Positions 17,899-24,891 of a stretch of DNA of 27,534 bases are shown here, piece after piece. This DNA comes from an uncultured Desulfotignum sp. (lineage in GTDB: Bacteria; Desulfobacterota; Desulfobacteria; Desulfobacterales; Desulfobacteraceae), in contig CALGAJ010000306.1 in NCBI GenBank assembly GCA_937951975.1, positions 1 to 27,534 on the forward strand, given 5' to 3'. Position numbers and translations under genes: made by a program. Under the pieces are notes generated by a model. The model saw nothing but the letters and a program-made list of their open reading frames with translations, was not told where the DNA came from and made no database searches. Position 1 is the stretch's first letter, and every line of letters starts with the position of its first letter.

Positions 17899-17911
17899 AA
17901 CAGCCCTTTTT
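17885..17911. terminator. Bidirectional terminator at the djlA / Fe-S operon junction
   Basis: An 8-bp stem (17885-17892 with 17904-17911, one G-U pair on the plus-strand RNA) encloses an 11-base loop containing TTTTAAAA. Read on the plus strand the stem runs into a T-rich 3' arm; read on the minus strand the 3' arm is followed by TTTTCTT. It covers the overlapping stop codons of both convergent genes. Confidence 0.5.
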
Positions 17912-18953
17912 CCTGGGCGATTCTCATGTACGTGTCCACCAGGGTTTGGGGCGGTTCCCACCGTTCCATCTCTTGCTTGTCCGCCAGAGATATGGCGTCA
18001 AATTCACACACGGTCACGCACAGCCCGCACCCGATGCACCGTTCCTTATCCACCTGTGCCAGACCGTCGGTCACGGCAATGGCATCCATGGGGCAGATCT
18101 CCTCACAGGCCTCACATCCGGTGCACTGGTCAATGTTTACCGATGCCTGAAAATTGGAGTTCACGATCCGGGCCGGAGACGGTGTTTTTTTGATGTTGCT
18201 TAGAATCTGGCAGCAGCAGTCGCAGCACAGGCAGATGTTCATGGGTTTCACGGAATTGGACGGCTGGGCCACCAGGCCCTGGGCCGCGCCTTTCCGGATA
18301 ATGTCCATGGCTTCATCTGCGGTGATGGTGCGGCCGATACCCCGGCTCTCATAAATATAGGCACCCCCGCCGAAAACCAGGCAGGATTCTTCCATTTTGC
18401 CGCATCCTTTGCCCACCATGGTGTGTTCCCGCCGGCAGATGCAGGGGGCCACCAGGATTTTGGACTGGCTTCGCACCAGGTTTTCCAGGTGTTCGTGGCC
18501 CATGATGTTGAGCTGGGTGTTGATGGATTTTTCCACGGGCACCACCCGGAGCTGCTGGGTTTTATGCGCTTCCTGGGATTTCATGAGGTAGGGCACATAT
18601 TCATTGAAATCCTTGATCAGCTGCTGGGTCAGGCGATTCACCTGATATTCCCAGATGCCCACCACAAACTGCAGCAGCATGAACGTATCCCCGTCCGGTT
18701 TTCTGATGTGCAGGATCAATCCTTTTTCCCCCATCTCTTTGAGTATGGGCAGAATCTCTTCAGCCGGTTTTTGTGCCCGCTGGGCAACCGATTCCACCGG
18801 TTCGGGCATCATCACCAGACACAGGGCCAGTTCAGCCTCATCAGGGGTGAACAATTGTTTGAGGATCCGCAGTTCCACACCGGATTCTGTGGGAGGAAAG
18901 CCGCCCGGGGTATTGTCCAGGTGACGGGCCAGGTCTTTATATACCGTTTCCAT
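17895..18953 (-). CDS. Cysteine-rich 4Fe-4S protein with N-terminal winged-helix-like region
   Basis: An iron-sulfur protein of unknown role, 352 residues. The N-terminus (about 25-90) reads like a winged helix: TPDEAELALCLV, then AEEILPILKEMGEKGLI and a short hairpin. The middle has an unusual cysteine cluster (C171, C173, C184, C191) and a very dense group, C241, C243, C244, C246, C247 and C248. The C-terminus is a classical two-cluster ferredoxin domain (C277/280/283/287 and C306/309/312/316). A GGAGAAATTTATC sequence precedes the ATG. It is the last gene of the NIL-ferredoxin/mnmA/mtaB operon and starts 17 bases inside mtaB, so it is likely translationally coupled. An electron carrier, a Fe-S sensor or a cluster/sulfur donor are all possible. 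Confidence 0.85.
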   Translation of the reverse strand: METVYKDLARHLDNTPGGFPPTESGVELRILKQLFTPDEAELALCLVMMPEPVESVAQRAQKPAEEILPILKEMGEKGLILHIRKPDGDTFMLLQFVVGIWEYQVNRLTQQLIKDFNEYVPYLMKSQEAHKTQQLRVVPVEKSINTQLNIMGHEHLENLVRSQSKILVAPCICRREHTMVGKGCGKMEESCLVFGGGAYIYESRGIGRTITADEAMDIIRKGAAQGLVAQPSNSVKPMNICLCCDCCCQILSNIKKTPSPARIVNSNFQASVNIDQCTGCEACEEICPMDAIAVTDGLAQVDKERCIGCGLCVTVCEFDAISLADKQEMERWEPPQTLVDTYMRIAQEKGLF

Positions 18954-20259
18954 GATAAATTTCTCCAGATATGTTCAGGTTGGTATCCCAGCGATCAAAG
19001 ACAACATCAAGCAGTTTGCCTTTCAGGGTGCTGTCTTTTTTCAAATGGATATTCAAATAGTTGGATGTCACGGCAGTGAGACCGCCGGTCCGGCTATTGA
19101 TTTGATTCTGTACCACGGCCTTCAGGGGCCTTCCCTGATTGGCTTTGATAAATGCGGACTGTTTTTGTTTTCCCAGTTCCCGCATTCTCTGACACCGCTT
19201 GGTGATCACCGGGTCCGGCACCCGGGGTTTAAAAGAAAAGGCAGGCGTGCCTTTCCGGGGGGAAAACGGGAACACGTGCAGATAGGACACCGGCAGTTGT
19301 TCGATCAAATTGAACGTATTTTCAAACTGGGCATCGGTTTCCGTGGGAAATCCGATCAGTGTATCCACACCGATTCCGGCCAACGGATGTTTTTTGTGGA
19401 TATAGCGGATGATGTCTGTGAACAATGCTGCGGTGTAGGGGCGTTTCATTTTTTTGAGGATGGTATCATCTCCGGACTGGAGCGGCACGTGAAAATGATC
19501 ACACAGCAGACTGTCCGGGCCGGCCAGATCCACAAGTCTTTCATCGATTTCATTGGGTTCGATGGAGGACAGCCGGATCCGGTCCACCGGGCGTTTTTCC
19601 TCAATGGTTTTCACCAGGTCGAGCAGGGTCGTCGGCGGGGTCAGGGCCCCGCCGTACCGGCCCGCGTGGATCCCGGGAAGAATCACTTCCTTGAAACCGG
19701 TACGGCCCAATGCGTTCAGATGGCTGAGAACCTGGTGTTCAGGCATGCTCACGGAAGATCCCCGGGCATGGGGCACAATGCAGTATGTGCAAAAGGCATC
19801 GCATCCGTCCTGAATTTTCAGATAGGCCCGGGTCATGCTGCCGAAAACCGGCCGGGGGAAACTGTGGAACCGGTTTTCAGCGGAGTGGTCCGCCGGTTTG
19901 AAACTCATGGGCGACGGACCCGCATCTGGAAGGATATGTGCCGCCATCCGCGTTTTGTCCTGATGGCAGACCAATTCAACCGAGCCTTCGATCCGGCGGA
20001 TGATATCCGGGTCTGTCTGGGCATGGCACCCGGTCACGATAATTTTCGCATCCGGATTGTCCCGGGCCAGTTTCCGGATTGCCCGGCGGGACTGCATGGC
20101 GGCCTTGGCTGTCACGGCACAGGTGTTGATGATGCACACATCATTGGATTTGCCTTTGTTTGACCGGATCAGGCCATGGTGTTCAAGATCGGCGGAAATG
20201 CCGTCGGATTCATACTGGTTGACCTTGCATCCCAACGTTTTGATATAAAATGTTTTCAT
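18937..20259 (-). CDS. mtaB: tRNA (t6A37) methylthiotransferase MtaB
   Basis: This radical-SAM enzyme adds a methylthio group to t6A37 of ANN-decoding tRNAs, giving ms2t6A. The 440-residue product begins with the MtaB-type motif KTLGCKVNQYES. It has three N-terminal cysteines for the auxiliary cluster (C11, C47, C78), the radical-SAM motif CDAFCTYC (C153, C157, C160), and a C-terminal TRAM-like RNA-binding region (about 370-435). The 'CKVNQYES' form distinguishes MtaB from MiaB ('CQMN') and RimO. Its ATG overlaps the mnmA stop as ATGA (20259-20256), and the next Fe-S gene begins inside its 3' end. Both neighbours deal with sulfur or Fe-S chemistry, which fits its need for two clusters and a sulfur source. 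Confidence 0.94.
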   Translation of the reverse strand: MKTFYIKTLGCKVNQYESDGISADLEHHGLIRSNKGKSNDVCIINTCAVTAKAAMQSRRAIRKLARDNPDAKIIVTGCHAQTDPDIIRRIEGSVELVCHQDKTRMAAHILPDAGPSPMSFKPADHSAENRFHSFPRPVFGSMTRAYLKIQDGCDAFCTYCIVPHARGSSVSMPEHQVLSHLNALGRTGFKEVILPGIHAGRYGGALTPPTTLLDLVKTIEEKRPVDRIRLSSIEPNEIDERLVDLAGPDSLLCDHFHVPLQSGDDTILKKMKRPYTAALFTDIIRYIHKKHPLAGIGVDTLIGFPTETDAQFENTFNLIEQLPVSYLHVFPFSPRKGTPAFSFKPRVPDPVITKRCQRMRELGKQKQSAFIKANQGRPLKAVVQNQINSRTGGLTAVTSNYLNIHLKKDSTLKGKLLDVVFDRWDTNLNISGEIYHGNGI

Positions 20260-21317
20260 TGGATAATCGCCGATCCCAGCACCCGGGGTCCATGGTAAAA
20301 AACCGCTGCCTGCCCCGGGGTCACGGCATACTGGGGCTGATTGAACAATACCTGTCCGGATGTGCCCTGGCGGGTCAGCATGGCAGGTGCTTCTTTATGG
20401 CGGTACCTGATTTTAACCGCCACCTTTCGGGCCGCATTGAACGGGAGGGCATCGGTCCCCCGAGGGTCGTTCCAGACCATCTGATTCACGGTCATCTCCT
20501 GCTGTGCCAGATCTTTTTTAAAGCACACATGAAGGGTATGGGTGGACGGATCGATGCGTCTGACATAATAAGGTTCCGATGCCGGACAGTTGATTCCCCG
20601 GCGCTGGCCCACGGTAAAGGCATGGACCCCGGCATGGGTGCCCACCCGGCGGCCGTGAAAATCCATGATCGGACCGGGTTCCGGGGTCAGACCGGTTTTG
20701 CCGGTGAAAAATGAGGCCAGATCTTTGTCATGAACAAAGCAGATATCCTGGCTTTCCTTGGCAGAGACCGGTACCAGGCCATGTTCGCTGGCCAGGGCTT
20801 TGACCTGGTTTTTGTAGAAACCGGCCAGGGGGCATAAAATTTTTGACAGCTGTTCACCGGAAAGACGGGCCAGAAAATAGGATTGATCCTTGTTTTCATC
20901 CACGGCCTTTTCGAGCCGGGGGTAAGGCATGGCGTCATCCGGGTGTGTCAGGGCATTGACAATGGTTGCGTAGTGCCCGGTGGCCAGATAATCCGCCCCG
21001 TGTTTCTGGGCCTGTTCCATCAGTACCCCGAATTTGATTTTCTGGTTGCAGACCATGCAGGGATTCGGTGTTTTCCCATGAGCGTAGGTGGATGTGAAAT
21101 AATGAACCACCTGGTTTTCAAACGGGTCAGACAGATCCAGGGTGATGATATCCATTTTCAACTGATCTTTGAGCTGATTCACATCGGTTTTCCGGGTTTC
21201 GTACCCGGTGGTGAAATGCAGGCCGAATACCTGTTTATACTGCTGTCTGAGCAAAAAAGCGGCCACCAGGGAGTCCACCCCGCCGCTGACAGCCACACCG
21301 ATGGCAGGTGCGTGCAT
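20256..21317 (-). CDS. mnmA: tRNA-specific 2-thiouridylase MnmA
   Basis: MnmA activates U34 of Lys, Glu and Gln tRNAs with ATP and replaces oxygen with sulfur (s2U34). The 353-residue product has the PP-loop SGGVDS (11-16), the NPCMVC motif with Cys87 and Cys90, and ESQDICF with Cys193. These match the three conserved cysteines of the family, which serve as the persulfide-carrying catalytic pair or, in some members, as ligands of a 4Fe-4S cluster. GHYA, KDQSYFL and the VGQRRG loop are also present. The region between the PP-loop and the NPC motif is shorter than in E. coli. I chose the ATG at 21317, which shares a base with the TGA of the upstream ferredoxin gene (TGATG); a longer frame to 21383 would lie inside that gene. 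Confidence 0.94.
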   Translation of the reverse strand: MHAPAIGVAVSGGVDSLVAAFLLRQQYKQVFGLHFTTGYETRKTDVNQLKDQLKMDIITLDLSDPFENQVVHYFTSTYAHGKTPNPCMVCNQKIKFGVLMEQAQKHGADYLATGHYATIVNALTHPDDAMPYPRLEKAVDENKDQSYFLARLSGEQLSKILCPLAGFYKNQVKALASEHGLVPVSAKESQDICFVHDKDLASFFTGKTGLTPEPGPIMDFHGRRVGTHAGVHAFTVGQRRGINCPASEPYYVRRIDPSTHTLHVCFKKDLAQQEMTVNQMVWNDPRGTDALPFNAARKVAVKIRYRHKEAPAMLTRQGTSGQVLFNQPQYAVTPGQAAVFYHGPRVLGSAIIQ

Positions 21318-21748
21318 CAGATGGCGGCTTCCGGTTCTTTGGTGAACAGCCCCATGGCCCGGGAAGGGCAGGTTACAATGCACAGTTCACACACGGAGCA
21401 TTTGTCCTTGTCAAATATCACTTCCATGGACGGTCTTTGGATGTACAGGGCCTGGGTGGGACAGACAGCGGTGCAGGCCCCGCAATGGGTACAGATCTGA
21501 TCATCTTTATAGATCTGGTGTTCCGGAGTGGACACCTGAACCCCCTGCTGTTTGAGAAACTCGATGCCTTTGTTAAAATCGGGTCGGGAAGGTGCGGTGA
21601 TTTCCAGCACCATGGCCCCCTGTTTCTGGCTGGAAATTTCAGCCCGTAAGATATTGAACAGCAGATCAAACTTTTTTACCAGCTGACAGACCACGGCTTT
21701 ATGAGCCACGTTCGGGGGAAATGTCAGAATAACGATTTTAGCGTACAA
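21317..21748 (-). CDS. NIL-domain ferredoxin (NIL-Fer), 2x[4Fe-4S]
   Basis: A small cytoplasmic iron-sulfur protein of 143 residues. Residues 1-75 form a NIL domain (ferredoxin-like fold seen at the C-terminus of MetN transporters). Residues 80-130 are a two-cluster ferredoxin with C86/89/92/96 and C117/120/123/127. In methanogens NIL-ferredoxins are linked to sulfide assimilation into homocysteine. Here the gene leads an operon with mnmA and mtaB, so a role as sulfur or electron donor for tRNA thiolation is plausible but unproven. The start is a TTG at 21748 with GGAG eight bases upstream. Upstream in-frame ATGs would add a non-conserved stretch running through the promoter region of the divergent gene. 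The MnmA start overlaps its stop by one base. Confidence 0.86.
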   Translation of the reverse strand: MYAKIVILTFPPNVAHKAVVCQLVKKFDLLFNILRAEISSQKQGAMVLEITAPSRPDFNKGIEFLKQQGVQVSTPEHQIYKDDQICTHCGACTAVCPTQALYIQRPSMEVIFDKDKCSVCELCIVTCPSRAMGLFTKEPEAAI

Positions 21749-21776
21749 AACAAAGTCTCCATTTAATAAATTGTTT

Positions 21777-21807
21777 TTGACAACCGGGTACCATTCCATA
21801 CTATAAT
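21777..21807 (+). promoter_or_regulatory. Promoter of the acyltransferase-hydrolase fusion gene
   Basis: Consensus TTGACA (21777-21782) and consensus TATAAT (21802-21807) are separated by 19 bases (18 if CTATAA is read as the -10). The predicted start near 21814 gives a leader of about 120 bases before the ATG at 21936. It overlaps the upstream region of the divergent NIL-ferredoxin gene. Confidence 0.65.
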
Positions 21808-21935
21808 CCGGCCAGGGTATCAAAAAAAATGTCCGGTCGGGCGGCGCGGTGCAAATGAGAACAATACCACCAACCGGCTGAAAATTCAACACACCGGGAT
21901 GGCCCGGGCAATGATTTTGAGAATAAGGCATCGTC

Positions 21936-24104
21936 ATGAACCGGTTTGCATTCAAGTTGTCCTCTTATACGCTAAAAACCCTTTCCGGATTTTCCAGAGC
22001 CAGAATCACCATCCAGGGGCAATCCAATATTCCGGAAGGGTCGGTGGTGTTCTGTGCCAACCATTTCACCCGTATTGAAACGGTGTTTCTGCCTTATCAT
22101 ATTCACAGCCTTACCGGTAAGCAGATCTGGTCTCTGGCGGCCCGGGAACTGTTTGATGTGCCGGTGCTCGAAGGGTTGCTCAGACGGTTGGGTGCTGTGT
22201 CCACAGACGCACCGGACCGGGATGATCTGCTTTTGAAAACCCTGTTGTCCGGTGATGCCCACTGGATCATCTTTCCTGAAGGCATGATGGTGAAAAACAA
22301 AAAACTGGTCAAAGACGGCCGGTTTGTTCTCACCGATGAAAAAGGGGATCAGCGCCCTCATACCGGCGCTGCCGTGGTGGGGCTCAGGTGCGCGTTTTTC
22401 AGGGAGCGCCTGCGCCGTCTGAAAGCATCAAACGCCCCGGAATTCCACCGGCTGACACAAGAACTCGATTTGACCGATATCGATGCTATCCTGAACCAGT
22501 CCACGCATATCGTACCGGTGAATATCACGTATTACCCCGCCAATCCCCGGGAAAACATTTTAGGGTCCATGGCCGGGCTTGTTTTAAAAAAACCCTCCAA
22601 ACGGGTGATGGATGAACTGATGACCGAAGGAGCCATGCTGTTCACCGGGGTGGATATCACCATCCGGTTCGGTACGCCCATTGATATGGCGCCGTATCTT
22701 CATCATCCTTTTCTGGAAAGTCTTTTGACGGTGAAACGCCGGATCCGGCCTTTTGAAGACCTGGAATCCAGGCAGATTTCAAGACAGATCGCCCTGAAGG
22801 TGATGGAAACATACATGGCCCAGGTGTATGGGTTGACCACGCTTAATTATGACCATGTCATGGCCGGTATCCTTAAACATTACCCGTACAGACGGGAAGG
22901 GATCGACCGGTATGAATTCGCGTGCAAGGTATATTATGCCATTACCTGTCTGGTGCTGAACCGTCTGTGTTATGTGGCGGATCAGCTGCAGGAAAATCAG
23001 ATTCACCTGCTGGTGGATGACCGGTTCAAACGGATATCGGATTTTCTGGCGCTGGCACAAAAAACCGGAGTGATCCGCATGGATGCCGACGGGCAAAGGT
23101 TTTTCAAAGACCAGCCCCGATTCTACAGTTTATCGGAATTTCATGCCATCCGCATGGAAAATCCCATCCTGGTCATGGCCAATGAAGTGGAGCCGGTGGA
23201 AGCCGCCCAGATCTGCCTGAAAAAGATCGCCCAGAAACCCCGTCATCAGATCCGGGAACGGGTCCGATCCCGGGTCATTGAAAAAATGAACATGGATTTT
23301 ACTGCAGACTATGCCGCATTTTTCAGACCGGATGAATCAAAAAACAAGCGGATCGGCCGGCCCCTGTTTCTGAATCAGGCATCGGACAGCCCCGGGGTAC
23401 TGCTGATCCACGGGTATATGGCGGCGCCGGAAGAGATGAAAAGTTTTGCCCGGTATCTGCATGCCAAAGGATTCACTGTCCATGTGCCCCGGCTCAAAGG
23501 ACATGGCACGTCTCCGGATGATCTGGCCCGGGTGGGTTATGAACAATGGATGGAATCCGTGGAAGAAGCCTATGTCGCCTTACGCCATTCCTGCAGCAAA
23601 CGGTTTGTCGGCGGGTTCTCCACCGGTGCGGGCCTGGCCCTGGAGATGGCGACCCGGGTGACGGATTATGAGGCGGTTTTTGCCGTGGCCCCGCCCATGC
23701 AGCTCCAGGACATGGGTGCTCATTTCGTGCCGGCCATCAATGCATGGAACACCATGATCCGTCGCATCCGCCTCAATGCCATGACCAAGGAATTCATCGA
23801 CAACCATCCGGAAAACCCCCACATTAATTACCTGAGAAATCCCATTGCGGGTATCCATCAACTGGGAATGCTCATGGAACAGCTGACCCCGAAACTGAAA
23901 CAGATCAATCGGCCGGTCCTGGTGGTCCAGTCCAGAAAAGACCCGGTGGTCAATCCCAGAGGAACCGAAAAGTTGTTTCATCAGCTGGGGTCAACGGTCA
24001 AGGAATTGTATCTGTTTGATTATGAACGGCACGGAATCCTGCTCGGGGAAGGGGTAGAACGGGTGTATCAGGCTATTGAAAATTTTATCCGGCAATGGGT
24101 CTGA
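21936..24104 (+). CDS. Fusion of PlsC-like acyltransferase and alpha/beta hydrolase
   Basis: A 722-residue two-enzyme protein. The N-terminal part (about 20-260) is a lysophospholipid-type acyltransferase: NHFTRIE (42-48), FPEGMM (113-118) and VPVNITYYP (193-201). The first motif is H-x4-E (H43, E48) instead of the usual H-x4-D. A linker domain (about 265-480, helical, no match recognised) follows. The C-terminal part (about 485-722) is a carboxylesterase/monoglyceride-lipase-like hydrolase with IHGYMAAPEEM (491-501), the nucleophile elbow GFSTG with Ser562, Asp669 in SRKDPVV and His699. No signal peptide is seen. AAGG lies eight bases before the ATG. It is a single gene with its own promoter. 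It may remodel lipids by cutting one acyl ester and making another; the substrates are unknown. Confidence 0.88.
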   Translation: MNRFAFKLSSYTLKTLSGFSRARITIQGQSNIPEGSVVFCANHFTRIETVFLPYHIHSLTGKQIWSLAARELFDVPVLEGLLRRLGAVSTDAPDRDDLLLKTLLSGDAHWIIFPEGMMVKNKKLVKDGRFVLTDEKGDQRPHTGAAVVGLRCAFFRERLRRLKASNAPEFHRLTQELDLTDIDAILNQSTHIVPVNITYYPANPRENILGSMAGLVLKKPSKRVMDELMTEGAMLFTGVDITIRFGTPIDMAPYLHHPFLESLLTVKRRIRPFEDLESRQISRQIALKVMETYMAQVYGLTTLNYDHVMAGILKHYPYRREGIDRYEFACKVYYAITCLVLNRLCYVADQLQENQIHLLVDDRFKRISDFLALAQKTGVIRMDADGQRFFKDQPRFYSLSEFHAIRMENPILVMANEVEPVEAAQICLKKIAQKPRHQIRERVRSRVIEKMNMDFTADYAAFFRPDESKNKRIGRPLFLNQASDSPGVLLIHGYMAAPEEMKSFARYLHAKGFTVHVPRLKGHGTSPDDLARVGYEQWMESVEEAYVALRHSCSKRFVGGFSTGAGLALEMATRVTDYEAVFAVAPPMQLQDMGAHFVPAINAWNTMIRRIRLNAMTKEFIDNHPENPHINYLRNPIAGIHQLGMLMEQLTPKLKQINRPVLVVQSRKDPVVNPRGTEKLFHQLGSTVKELYLFDYERHGILLGEGVERVYQAIENFIRQWV

Positions 24105-24111
24105 GAATGCG

Positions 24112-24152
24112 AAAAAAAAGAGATGTTCCAGCCGGAACAGCGGGAACATCTC
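24112..24152 (-). terminator. Intrinsic terminator of the fusA-ATPase operon
   Basis: A perfect 10-bp stem (24120-24129 with 24143-24152) with a 13-base loop. On the minus strand it is followed by eight T's (24119-24112), 22 bases after the ATPase stop. On the plus strand there is no T-run, so it serves mainly the minus strand, though it could slow transcription from the fusion gene. Confidence 0.85.
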
Positions 24153-24173
24153 TGAAGAATATCAAAAAAGGTC

Positions 24174-24866
24174 TTATTCAACCAGCATCATGGTCGCCGG
24201 GTCCAGAAGAAATGACTGGTCGGTTCGATTGCCGTCCTTGAGCACGACCGCCTGAATCTTGTTGTCCACCGGCTGCAGAAACAAGGCTTTGTCAAACAGG
24301 TCTTTTCGGCTTTCCAATTGAACCGGATATCCGTCTTTTGCCATGGCTTCGTCCCGGTGAGTCTTCATGGCAAACCAGATGGAAGTGGAAAATTCCCTGT
24401 TCAGGGCCTGGAGATTTTCCAGAATCTCTGTGATGTCTTCATCAAAATTAAGGCCGTCAATGATCATGATCGCCGGCATGGGAAGTTCGGCTTTTTTGAA
24501 GCTTTTCAGATAATCTTTGAGCTTTCCGGTGTCAAAGGTGACATCATTGTAGCTGATGCCCACTTTGTTGAGACTGATGTCATCCCACAGCCGAACCGCT
24601 TTCTGGGGATCCACATATCCGATGCTGTCCACCAGATTGGTGTACCCTTCATTATAGCGCAGATTGATTTTTCCGATGGAATCATCCAGGCTGACATGAA
24701 CGATTTTCTGGTCTCGTAAAAGCTGTGTCAGCGCAATCTGAACCAGAAACCGGGTCTTTCCCACACCGGCTCTAGAAAGCACGGCACCGAACTTGCTGTC
24801 GGTAATATTGTCAATGCCCATGATTTTTTCAATGGGGCTTCTGAGATTGAGATCTTGTTTTAACAT
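24174..24866 (-). CDS. RecA/KaiC-fold P-loop ATPase of unknown function
   Basis: I do not recognise a characterised homologue. The 230-residue product has a P-loop SRAGVGKT (31-38), in which the first Gly of the Walker A consensus is Ser, and a hydrophobic strand ending in Asp, IMIID (133-137), as Walker B. The order of strands (P-loop, then VHVSLDD, then IMIIDGLNFDED, then SIWFAMKTHRD) resembles RecA/KaiC/DnaB-type ATPases. It is soluble, with no DNA-binding domain visible. The ATG at 24866 has AGGAGAGGG just upstream; a longer frame to 25058 would overlap fusA and lacks support. It lies 25 bases after fusA and is followed by a terminator, so it is the second gene of the fusA transcript. A link to translation is inferred only from this position. 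Confidence 0.8.
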   Translation of the reverse strand: MLKQDLNLRSPIEKIMGIDNITDSKFGAVLSRAGVGKTRFLVQIALTQLLRDQKIVHVSLDDSIGKINLRYNEGYTNLVDSIGYVDPQKAVRLWDDISLNKVGISYNDVTFDTGKLKDYLKSFKKAELPMPAIMIIDGLNFDEDITEILENLQALNREFSTSIWFAMKTHRDEAMAKDGYPVQLESRKDLFDKALFLQPVDNKIQAVVLKDGNRTDQSFLLDPATMMLVE

Positions 24867-24891
24867 ATTCCCTCTCCTTGATGTGGCGGTC

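Noticed and set aside
18952..20163. Long open frame antisense to mtaB
   Set aside because: The sense frame carries all MtaB cysteine motifs; the antisense protein has none of any kind.
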